Source: Triops longicaudatus (lineage: Eukaryota; Arthropoda; Branchiopoda; Notostraca; Triopsidae). Taken from it: 64,000 nt of DNA. Made by a program: the position numbers and the translations under genes. The notes below the pieces were generated by a model. That model worked only from the letters and a program-made list of their open reading frames with translations. It made no database searches and had not been told where the DNA came from. The first letter of the stretch is position 1. Every line of letters starts with the position of its first letter. This document shows, piece by piece, positions 49,871 through 61,600 of the stretch. The stretch spans positions 372,632-436,631 of the forward strand of contig JAGQDJ010000044.1 in assembly GCA_022885665.1 (NCBI GenBank). The letters run 5' to 3'.

Positions 49871-52150
49871 GCTTGCGGGAGCGATACGCCTGACAGACAA
49901 GAGACGCATGAACACGAGTAAGCATAACTCTATAGTCTGTCAGAGCTTCCTATGAGCAGTTTACTGCTCTCATATTATCCTTGCCTTCTTTACGTAAAGA
50001 TCTATAATGGAAGAGTGGAAAAAACGCTTTCCTCTTCTTAGTAAGGAGACTTGTCTATATGGCTACCGTATAGCAGTACCTCCCATGGAAATTTCCATTG
50101 GGTATTGCATAGGAACTCCGACGAACGATTTATTGAATGCCGTTGCATATCTCCAAATCTTTTTGACATGCACATTTTTACTTCCAATTCCTAGAACCAG
50201 TCGTTGTGAGTTTTATAAAAGAGCATCTTCCGTAAATTTCAATAAGCTTGGGCTAAAAATCTGAAAACTTAATCGAAAATTGTGTCAATACGGTTCGACG
50301 GCTTAGAAGGGGTTCTGCAGGAAAAAACTCCTCTTTTTAAGACGCAAAGAACACGTGTGAGAGGAAAAAAGGTTTCTTTTACCAAAAGTAGCAAAATCTT
50401 GTCAAAATGGCGTCTTTTTTTCGTTACGAGCTGGCGTCTTTCAGAAATTCATGTTATTTTAAATACTTTTCTTGAGTGGTGTTAAGTAATTTAAGTGGTA
50501 TAATATCTTATATGCATTATAGCTTGTAATTTTGCCGCGTATAAGATACGACGGTAAGTGATGCTTGTGCGTTCAAAGCACTTGAAAGAAGAATTTGCCA
50601 TGTAATTCGCTCATAAGGCAGGGAGGGAGACGGGTTTTGAGATAATTTAAGAGTTTTCGGCTCATCTGTCGACAAGTTTTGTGGTAAAGATAGAGCTATA
50701 AGAAACAACGCCGCTCAATAAGCCATTTTTCACACAGTCGTCATTGACATTCTACGTTCTGACAACTACTGGTCTCTTTGCTTCATTTGCAAAGTAGGTT
50801 GTTAGCAAGTTTTCTGGTTGGCTGCAAAAATCTAACGAACCGAAAGTAATCACTTCGGATAATATCATTCGTTTCTGTCCTAGCTCCAAACAATGATCGT
50901 AATTGTTCTCTTTCCAAAAAGGCGAAAGCCGCGGAACCTCATTTCGGGTAAGTTCAAATTTCTACACAAAACTCGTACCTTTCGGGTTGCCCGGAAACAA
51001 ACAGCCCTGCCAGCTACAGTTTATTCTTTGTGTTATAAGCCTTAAAGCCGGGCGGGGCTTCAGGAGATTAATCAAGGGCCGTTAGTTAGGAGAGAAAACA
51101 AGACTACACCTTTCCCCAAGACCGACAAAAACATCCAAAACTTCTGAAGATCTTCGGGTATTCAAATTAATGTCTACAGAAAAAAATGCATGTTTTCGCT
51201 CAAGTTTCATAACTTGTAAATCATTTTCTTTGGATTTTTGCTCCTTTCTGAGCACACAACTGTGCCTGGTGGTCTTTTATCTCGTTTGCTTCTATGACGC
51301 ATTTTGCTCTAACTATTGGACGAACCAACAATTCCAAATATGTTGTCTAAAGATGTTTAGCATCCTGTTCTCTTCCGTTACGAAATTTTGATTAGTTAAA
51401 CGCAATGAAATGCAACAGGCGAAAACCTTCCATTTTGGAACAACAAAAATACCAGAGCCAATAGTTACAAGTATGCATTACCTGTTGCAGGAAGTGGAAA
51501 ATACTCAAAACACGCAAGTCCTATGGGACAAACAGTAATTCTCTAACAAAATGGCTACAACGGATCAATCAGGCTGAACGCGCAGCTTCTCTCAATAAGA
51601 GATGCGGCGAGTCAATTCCAAGACTTTACGAAAGAAATAGTTTCCTGCTTATATGGTAAACGTACTACTCTATAGGGGAATTTCCGAGGAACACGGTTGT
51701 TGATGTGATATTCACGCACCGATTTGTGTCCTACTTTCTTCGCTTACGCCTGTCAAGCGGTTTTTATTCGCGTCGAAACCCCCCTCCCCCCTCTTCCAGA
51801 GTTACTACGGACACTCGGCTTCGGACTTATTGAACGGTCAGACTGGTCAAAGCGATTCGAAATTGCGTCATCGAGACAGCCCGGTCGACGGTTCGAACTG
51901 GGCTCTAGCCTCAATAAAAATGCATGAAACATTCATGTTGTCCGTGGAAAGAACGGCTAGCGGAGTAGAAACGGGGGTAGTCTCACCCTGGCAAAAACCC
52001 TACGATTCTAATCCCATTCCCAATTTGTAGCTTACCCTTCGAACGGGGGATTCGTCTTCATTTTGCATTCCGAGAATACTCGTGCCACAACTTTTCGCTA
52101 AACGCTGTTCAGACTAATTCGCACAGCCAGCGATGTGACCTTTTTTCTTA

Positions 52151-52174
52151 AATTCACCAACATGTTGGTGAATT
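52151..52174. repeat. Perfect 24-base palindrome
   Basis: The half AATTCACCAACA (52151-52162) is followed by its exact reverse complement. The centre CAACATGTTG is near a p53-family half-site pattern (8 of 10). A protein-binding site is possible but unsupported otherwise. Confidence 0.6.
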
Positions 52175-54834
52175 CTGAGTTCGCCTTTAGAATGTCACCC
52201 ATACACACCTTAGTCGTCAACACTATGAAAACGGACAGATGCTCATTTCATTTTTTGTTTTTATCATTTTTTAATAAAAGGTTCAGTGTAAACACTGATT
52301 CTGAAAGTAATTAATAGGAAAATTCAAAGAACAGTGATATCAGAGCTCGGAACGGTCCGTCAACGCTGTGGAAATGTGATAAAATTGGACTCCTTTATCG
52401 AGTAAACTACTAAAAAAAAGAACGCAGAACACAAAGAAATGTCATCAAACTAAACCAAGGATTTACTCGTCACTTCGCAACGATCTTCAAGGGGCAACGC
52501 GCACGCATCGTCGCTTGCACATTCGTCAGCCAATCAAGTATGGCAAAAAGTTTTGTAAAACTGAAGACCCAGTAATAGGCTCTGGCTTACACTGGTGAAT
52601 ATCAATGAAAGAAAAAGATCCTCAGATCAGTCGGACCTGTGAGCTAGTTGGTTCCTCCTTTACGTCTTCTTCATTTTTGAAAAATCTGCACAAAACCCGA
52701 ACATTCGTTAGGCAATTTTCTAGCGCTACATTGATAAATCATTTCACGCAAAATGACAGAAGAAAGAACTAATGGATTATACGGCACTGACTAAAACAAA
52801 TCGTCTTAAACTGGGGAAAAACACGAAATGCTGATGTTCCATTTTGGCAAGGAGAGAATTGAAGGCGGATCATCTTCTCGTACACTGAACATGTCTGGAA
52901 ACTTAACACACTACCAAATCTCTGAAACCATTTTGTTTATTGCATAGGAGACAAAAATGAAAGACACTATCACACTTAAAAGCCCAGACACGTATGCGTT
53001 GTGTTTCTAACGGAAGAAAAAAAAAATTGTGTGGACACACTTTTGTTACATGCTGAAGACAAGAAGCGAGTTAGCACCGGTCCTCCGAAAGACATGCGGA
53101 TGTTTTTATAGTCGCCCCGTAAAGCTTGTCCAGGTGACCATGGATTTATCAAGGGCAATATCGATATTGCAACATAACAGATACTAAGCCCTGTGCTGGC
53201 AAGGGGATGGGGGATATGTAAGCCTGCACGTGCTAAGGGATCTGTTGCTTATGAACGTCTGCTAATAAAGCCTGTACTGAATATAAGGAAAGGTTGATAT
53301 ATTATTGTTTGTCTCCATGCAGCAGCAAGTTTACTCCTTCTATAGATCTGAAGCAGATGCAGTCAGCTGCAGAAGTTGAAATAGGAGAATACCCGTAGTT
53401 GCAAACTTACGGGAAGTGAGCGTCGTGTAAATATACTCCTCAAACGCGCTATCCCCAGTTATTACATTTTCAGCTAAAAAAAAATGTCAACCCTTTTAAG
53501 ACCTTTCAACCGTCCAACTTGCCACTCAACATCCTCTTCTGAACTTCTCGGCCCCTTTTGGGAACGAATGTAGGACCGTGTATGCTGTGCCCCACTAAAA
53601 ATAATCAGAGAGGAAAAGGGGATTTTTTTCCTTTTTTTAAAGCTTGCTGCCCGTAGAGTACACAATCTTTCTCATTTGAGGCAGAACTGCAAGGGGGAAT
53701 GGCTCTTAATAACGGCTATATACCATGAATAGAAGCGCAAATCTCAGTCCATATTGCCGTATTTTTGTTCTATTTCGTATGAAGAAAAAAATCGGCTGAC
53801 GGAAGGGCGCACCAATTCCAAGCACAAAAAGTAGTATCTTCCACTCCAAAAGTATAACGAGAAATGCTTCCTTGGCTAATTGAAAAGGTAAGTTTGCAAA
53901 AATACTAGCAAAAGACGGAGTGCCACGTGTTTAGTCTAAAGCATTGCTTGCGCCACCTACCCTACATTCGCCATCTACATCCTGTCTTAGAAAACTCAAC
54001 CCAACACAGATTTAACGAGAACCCTGCGAGGATAAAGTACACAATGAAGACCATTTCTAGCAAAAAGTATGGTCATTTGTATCAGCCATCTTCTTTATGG
54101 ACCATAAATGTCCCACACGCTCTTTTAATGAAGAACAGGGGCAGTACTAGAGCTTTGCGAATTCTCAGCGAATTCATTTATTCGTCAGACTACGACTTGC
54201 TACGCTATTTTGGTTTTACAAAACACGACTAAGTTTTTCCGTGACTAGCTGGAAACTAGCTCATGCTCGATGGCTTTTTTTAAATCTTCGATTGGATCTA
54301 ACAGTCACTACAAAATAATGCAACAAAGCAACATAATGACCAATGCCCCGTGAACCTTGGACAAATTGTATCTATGAATATTACTTTCTCAAAAGGACTA
54401 AACCTATTACCACCCTTTTCTTTTTTTACTTTTCTTATTACTCATACGAATGACCTTTCTGTTGGCAGAAGGGCGAAAACTGCTAACCGACAGTTGGCGT
54501 TTCGCACATCAGTATCTGTTTCCCAAGTACTTGCATTGACTATGAAGTGCATTAGTCTCCGTCAAATGGATACTCTGGATGATAAATATCTCATGTATCA
54601 AAACATAGCACATATATCGATAATGAAGGTTCTGATAGGAGGAAAAAATTGTGTTGTATTGCTGGATTTTGGTACACGGTTGCCCTGCGATGTTTATTGT
54701 ATGCTCAATCATTTGAATAAGCTGAATATGTCACAGTGGCAGTAACTTTTCAGTGACAACAAAATTGAACAATATTCCCATGTTTCTAATCGGAGATCTG
54801 AATTAAATCAATATCAATTAGACATAGCTAATAC

Positions 54835-55085
54835 CTGAGCACACAGGTCAGCAATTCTATTAATTAACTTTCGTTCACATTCATTTAAGAATAAAGTGTA
54901 GTATGATAAAAAGGAAGCAACCAGTCAATAATCTGCTCTGCAATTATTTCTGATTTTTTTGCGACACATGTGTATAAATCGCCAAGATAACTTATCATAG
55001 CATCTGCCTCAGCTGAATCACTGTCACCTAATGTAACGTGACAGTAATGCCAATACCATGCGTCGGTTGTCACAGTCAAACAAAA
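54835..55085 (-). pseudogene. Candidate coding exon with one frame break, unknown protein
   Basis: On the minus strand, after an ATTTGCAG acceptor, a frame runs 66 codons to a stop at 54885, with coding-like text (AMISYLGDLYTCVAKKSEII, then AEQIIDWLLPF). A run of five A on the plus strand (54908-54912) sits inside it. One extra base there would carry the frame on through ECERKLINRIADLCAQ to a good donor, CAG|GTATTA, at 54835. Either the assembly has dropped a base or the exon is broken. I do not recognise the protein. A further open stretch at about 54505-54737 follows a TATTCAG site and could be the next exon. Confidence 0.3.
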
Positions 55086-56147
55086 CTGCAAATGTCAAAA
55101 AAAATTAAGTATTATGTTGCATAGAAGCGCGATATTTGAAATACGAAATCGTTATATGGGCACTACTCCGAGTTCAAATTTCCTGCCACCTGGCTGTAAT
55201 CTAAAGAGCTCCGCTACAGTCGAAATTTCGTTGCAGCTAGGACTCTGTCTTTGTATTTAATACATTTTCTGTACCACGGAGTGATAATATGTTTCATTAA
55301 AAGAGATATTCTACCGAAAACTTCTAAACCTTGAAATGATGTTAACTGACACTGTTCAACACAGCGCAATTCTACTACACAGGCTTAACCGTACCTGTGA
55401 GCATTTATACGAAGCTGGGCGTGGTATTAAATATTGTCAAAATATTTCTTCTCTTTATTTCTTTATTTTTTTTTGTTTTACTACCTTTTTTACTGCATGA
55501 AATTCCAAGCGACGTAAGACAGAGCATGGCGTGCTTGAAAGGCCGTTCATCATCCAGCATCTTCCGAAGGTGGATGACGGATTCATAGGAGACGACGTTG
55601 TGCTTGTCTAAACTCCAGGAAAAGGTAAAAAGGAAAGCCAACCCTATCACATGTCGCTTGCTACAATATATTGGTGCCTGTCGACAGATTGGAGGGCGAC
55701 AATACAACCCAGAAATTGGACACTGATCTGCAACCTCAAGTTGCTTCAGCAACCCCCTTTATTTATCATTCTTTGTTATCAAGCAAAATCGAAGAAGCGG
55801 AGGCTATAAATCGTAAGAAGCCTTTGTGAAAGACCAGGAAATTGGTTGTCAAGAAGGCTCTTCTCTTTAATAGTAACAGTAGTATCAGACAGCAAGACGC
55901 TTACTCCAACGCTACACAATGTTCGCGAGCCTGCCTTAATTTCATTGACGCTTCTAAGTCACAATGTGTCTCTAGGATATGCAAGTTCCTCCGGCTAATG
56001 CGATAAGCAGTTACTCCTTAAAGCTGAAATAGGAACTGTCGAAGAAGAATTTCTTCGTGTTGGAGGGAGGGGCAAAAATTTAGTGGGCAACGTTGACATG
56101 TTTGAAATATCACCAAAACCTTGTACGACAGGGATGTGTGTACAAAA

Positions 56148-56309
56148 ATGACGTCAAAAAACGACGCCTCTCGACGCCGGCGTCCTTCACGTCTTATGAC
56201 CTGCTCCGAGCCTGGCTTAAAGCTTCCCAAAACCTTCCGCGGTTTCAGTGTACAGCAGAAGCAGGAACTGGGCGCCTGGCTGCGGCTCGGAGCTGTCCGA
56301 AACATTTGA
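56148..56309 (+). CDS. Small ORF, 53 aa, unknown
   Basis: The ATG has an A-rich context (ACAAAAATG). The frame is Arg-rich at first (SRRRRPSRL), then KLPKTFRGFSVQQKQELGAW, and stops at 56309. The patch is richer in G and C than its surroundings. A GTGAGT donor follows at about 56319 and would suit a different frame, so even the frame is uncertain. No family recognised. Confidence 0.15.
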   Translation: MTSKNDASRRRRPSRLMTCSEPGLKLPKTFRGFSVQQKQELGAWLRLGAVRNI

Positions 56310-58590
56310 TTAGACCTGTGAGTATTCTGGAAAAGACACAAACTCAACATTACCATAACATATAACTTGACGGACTCTATTCTTCAAAGCATGGCGTAGT
56401 TTAAAGGTATCAGTTTTGAAGCTTAATTACAAAACTCTTTCCCGTAAGCGAAGACCATTTCTAGTTTTAATTTTCTACGACACAAAGTTTAAACACGACC
56501 ACCAATTTCAACCTTTTCGTGACACAGTCAATACAGTATTCCTTTTGCTATTTGTTCCGAGTCGAAGAACGAAAAGCGAAGTAGTTTATACAGTGGATTC
56601 CAAGTACTTCCCTCAGGAGGAAGACTGTGAAAGTGGGCATCCCGTGTTTTTTAATATGTAATTTTTTAGAAGAGCGATGCGAAAAAAAATCAAAATTGTT
56701 CTAACGTCTCGCATACCAAATTACTTTAGAATTTTGTTACAAAGCGCTTCGCTTGTTTTAAACGTTGCAGCGATTTAAACTGGAATTTAGAGAAAAGCCC
56801 ATGACGGAAATCGAGTTACGGATGTACGAAGTAAACAGTATGAGAAAATTAGAGAAAATTTGGGATGTGTAAAAGAGCACACGTGAAAAATATAACGAAT
56901 GGGCTTAAATAATATAATGCTGTCCAAAATACTCGCTGTAAGGAATTTCTGTACCTCGGCTGAGGTCTCTTGGGACTGTCAGAGAAGTACGAGAAAGAAG
57001 CTTGCCCGACGATACCGCCCAACAACTCGGACCTGTCTCCGGCAGCTTTGGCGCGATGAGATTAATTCTATGTTTGTTAAACACATCACCGAAAAACGTA
57101 TATTTTCTGAGCAACGGAGTTGTGAACCATCTCTAGCCATCTTTCTCTCTCATCAAGTGTTTAACAACATTCGGTTCAAGAAAATATGACCGTGCTCGTG
57201 ATCAAACCGGTAACACTGAACAGTTTCTGTTTTCAACAATGATACGGACATTCGTGAGAAATGCTCGACAATTTTACAGCGAATCAGAAACTTTACTTGG
57301 ACAAAAGCCAAAATACTGTCTTGAATAAAGCTAATCGTCGAATCGTCGAATATTTATATTTTTTTCCAATTTAAATCTGCGAAGCTCTCTTTAACTCGCT
57401 AGAAATTAAGGCCTAACATTTTGAAAATACCTTCGCTGTTCGTTGGTAGGCATTATTAATACAAACTTTATCGTCAAGATGTTTTTAAAAAGTAGTTGCA
57501 AAAAAAAAATAAAAAAATATTTCACATATTTGGAACGGCAACGGCCGCATACCGGCGTTTATTAGTATTTTACTATTCAGTAATCACTGTATCTGAGGGT
57601 GACGAAAATAAATTTTCGAAGTAATTTTACTGTTTAGTTTTACAGTATTACAGATTTCTAGAATAAGATTTTGAACCTTTAAAAATACTTTAACGTTACA
57701 GCCCTTTCCGTCATATTTTTTATCTTGCCCAACCAATGTAATTTAATATAATTAATGTGAACCAATCTTCTCCGTTTAATACAAGACGCAAATCTGAACA
57801 ATTCCAAGACTTACAAAAAGTAAGGTTATTTAACCTCCCTTCAGTCATGTTAGGTTACGATTAGTGTCTATAACTCAGTTCAATTTTTACATACTAAAAG
57901 CTATCACGAACGAATCAGGTTCTAATTGAAATAACGCCAAGTCTAATTTTAAGACATTAATTGCATAACTTTTATTTAACAAAGGTAGTCAAGGTAGCTC
58001 TAATCTAAATAATTCACCAATTCAAATGCCCTACGCATAGGACATACAAGACTGAGCGATAAAAGGCGATTCTGTAAACTGTAGAAGCTTCGGGAGACGA
58101 GCATCTCTTCAGACAAGTATAACAATAATTCCATGTAGCCGTTTTATCTAAAAATAACATATCATACAAGTATCTGGGTGTGCGAAGGGGGCCGGTAGAA
58201 AAAAAAAAGAAAAGAAACGCACCCCGTCACTGTCAGAAGCTTGGAACTGCTCCTACGTTGTTTATATCCTCATCCTTATTTATTTTACTGTTGGACCACG
58301 TGTACGTGTACGTCTACATATCATACAAAATGATTCCGGAAGTCAGATAGACAAGACGGAAGAGCCCAATCTTGCAAGAAGAAAACCACTTCACACATTC
58401 CTTTACTGGTTTTGAATGCTAAAGTAGTTTTATTCCCCACTTATTATCAGGATGACGTCCACGTGCTGATAAAACCCGACAATTTCTGCAAGAGCAGTGG
58501 AAAATTTCGAAAGGAACCGTCGTTTTCGTCTCACTTAATTGGCGTTTCACACATCGTCACTGTGTGCTTCTCATTGTTGGGACAGTCTGA

Positions 58591-58666
58591 ATGGTGAACG
58601 TCAGGAAAGAAATGGCCAAATACCTACGACGGAGTTTTCGCCGGAAGAAAGAAGTGCGTTTTCTAG
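58591..58666 (+). CDS. Candidate first coding exon of an unidentified gene
   Basis: ATG at 58591 opens a basic peptide (MVNVRKEMAKYLRRSFRRKK, then EVRFL) ending at a strong donor, G|GTAAGTAT, in phase 1. The end of the first exon of the KChIP-like gene has a similar run (FLRRALKEVQFS) and the same phase. Basic starts of this kind also occur in adaptor proteins such as Numb. No following exon was found before the window ends. It may be chance. Confidence 0.3.
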
Positions 58667-61600
58667 GTAAGTATACACCTCCTCCCCCCCCCCCCCACCA
58701 ACTATCCGACAAAATGTTGCACAGACTTTGTTCCAAACACTTTTCGCGACATACAGAACCAATGGCGCGCCCCGAGGTTTAAAACTGCGTCAGCACGAAA
58801 AAGTGTTTACATTTTATCTGTTGTGTCAAATAAAGTCACTAAGGTCGCACTTGCGTCTGCTTTGGACTAACATTGCAACTTCGGTTCCTTAAAGTACCAC
58901 TTCCGGTGCAGGATGAGGATATACCCTTTTTTGCTCTCCTGGGTGCTTTTAAATAATTTTTTAGTGTTCTCGTTCTCTCCCTCTTTTCCCGTTCTGAAAG
59001 TTATTTTGCAAAACCCCTGGCAGCTCGATACGATCCGGATAAAAAGGAAGGAGATAAAAGGGAACAGGAATGATCTTTACATTGCTTGGAAACATTTCCA
59101 AGGTTCCGTTCTCTCGCAATGTATACGTTCGCCGTTCCCTTTTTTAACACACATTTGGCATGGCATTTTATTAGTACCTTCAACATCTCAAGCGCGTCAT
59201 TCGCTTGTAAACTAGACTCAATTGCAGGAAGCTTTACGTTTGGCAAATATTTTAGTCTTGAAACTAAAGAAATATTACTGATATAATATCCACCACTGTC
59301 AGAAATGTCTCCTTCAAAAGCTGACACGCTTCAATGCAGGACTCAGACTTGCAAATTTTCGCAACCTTGGCAGAGATCTGCGTTGGGTAGCAATACGTTA
59401 GGATAACGATTGCCACTCCGAGCTGCTAAAATATGGCACAGCCTTGCACAAAGATACTGGCCAGTCTTCGCATCAAACTGTGTATTTTCTCCCAGACTAC
59501 ATTAGACAAGCTTTCAATTGTTCCCGAGTAGCTTTCCTTCAAGTAATGCGTTGCTAATTGCCACAGCTGTTAAGGAATCTATGAAAAACAAAGGAAAAAA
59601 TTGTCTGGCAACGCTCCTAAGACTGCGTTAGTACAAACAACTTGGACGTGACTACTTCTTTCGGGCATGAGCTTGTTAATTCTGGATTTTTGTTACCAAG
59701 TATCCCAAACGGCGCAAAATACGACTCAATTTTCTTACAATTAAGATTGTAACCCCTAAAAAAGGCAGTTTACTCAGATATGGTACAAAAAGTGACGTTT
59801 TGTCTGGCAAAAAAGTCAGCAGCGTCTTCCGCCCTACCACGAAAAACGAAATTGGAAACGGGCCTGCAAAAAATAAGAAAAAGTCTTTTCTTTACCTTCG
59901 ATATTAAAATACGCGCACCTTTGCTTTTCCCCGGCGCGGCTCACCCATCTCTAGCGCATTTTTCCCTTTTCTCCAAATGGGAGTATGTTTCTTTAAGAGA
60001 TGTGCCGTGTTTATCCCACGGTAGGGAAACTTAAGAGATACAATTTAGGGTAGACTGGACGTAGGAATAACATTCACGTGTGGTATACCGCACACTCCTT
60101 CAGGGAAGCTGAATAGCGGGAGTGCAGACGAAGGTTCATCGTTCACACTGTTTACAAGCTGCCAATAGCGTCGAAAATGCATACACGCTCCCCTTGTCCA
60201 AGCAAATAATGGCTAAGTATTTTCCATGATATTGGATTTTTCTTTTCTCTTAATCAACTAACTATGCAGCGAAGCGAGCAAAATACCCGAAGAACTGTCC
60301 CTCTGGTCTAAGTTCCTAAATTTCACAGCACTGAGTAATACCTAGATGAAAATTTTTTTTAAATTGGCACTTGAAATGCGGCGTCGTTTCTGGGTAAATC
60401 CGTTCTATTATGCTATTGCGGATTAGTGATGCAGCCATTTTGAACTCGGTCAACTTGACAGGCAATCGATAACGTAAATTTTGTATAACGCGTGCATACG
60501 CAAGGCACAGAGTTTCACGTTCACTGTGACACGTTTCTCCCAAGAGATGAAAGGTTGCCCTTGCTATAGGTATTAACGATTGTGCTAATTCAACAATTTT
60601 TTCTTACGGCTTAATTGAGTACAGTCCACGTAAGCAAAACAGTGCTTTCAGGAACGTTCAGTAATTTAAGCAATTGTATAAAAAGTGAATTTTAATGACT
60701 GCGGATGCAATTAGTCGCGAAATTCTACAAAGGGTGGAATTCTAGACTGCATCGGTTATTTATTGCTTCCTCACATGTCTTTTTTATTGTAGGAGTCGTA
60801 AACTTGTTAAGGCTGCAAGCCTTTTTGTGACAATCATGATCTCGTATTAGATAGGTAGGACCGGTGTCACACTGGACGAAACCGCCAGTAAGCACGATAC
60901 CCTCCAGCAGTAACACTGATCAACGTAATTGCTCTTTGTCTTCTGTAATTCCGATTTTTCTCGCCACAAGAACGCATGACAGTAAAACTTAATCAGCTCG
61001 TTTGTAACTCAAACACACCTGAAGTTTTCTTTATTCTCCTGTAATGCCAGCGTTCAATCCCTAAAAACAAAGTCTGCTTTCGCTTAGTTGCCTAGCTACG
61101 GAACGAGGTACCTCTTCCCCGTGACTAATAGAGCAATTAAAACGGTTCGAAACCAAAGAAGAAGGCGGGTCTCTGTCTTAAACAAAATCTATTTCAACGT
61201 TTGCTACAAAAGCGAAAAAGAAAACTGACAGTTTGTGATCTTGTCAGCCCATTGGTGAATATTGCTACAGTTGAACGACAGCAGCGCAACTAAGGGAAAC
61301 AAAATGTTCCCCTCAAGGAGAATCACTCTCACCTAATAGAATTACTCTTCGGCTAACAGAATCCTAAGGCAGGCTAACGACATGTGCTTTTACGCAGTAT
61401 GGCCCACAGAATTGTTGGTTCCGTAAAAACAGCAAGGTCCAAACAGGCAAAATAAATTAATAAATTTGGAAAAATCAATAGGATTTTTTAAAAAAATAAA
61501 AAGTAGGTAGTATATCATACATTAAGGGCGAAAACAAGAGCAAGTGTCAGGACGATACTACGCTGTGTACGCAGCGACGTCGAAAGGCAACGACAGTTAT

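Noticed and set aside
51830..51910. Box-B-like GGTTCGAAC suggesting a tRNA
   Set aside because: No pairing T stem, no box A at the right distance and no acceptor stem.
53927..54745. Two plus-strand open frames (101 and 131 codons)
   Set aside because: Neither starts with ATG, no family resemblance, and the second overlaps the minus-strand candidate exons.
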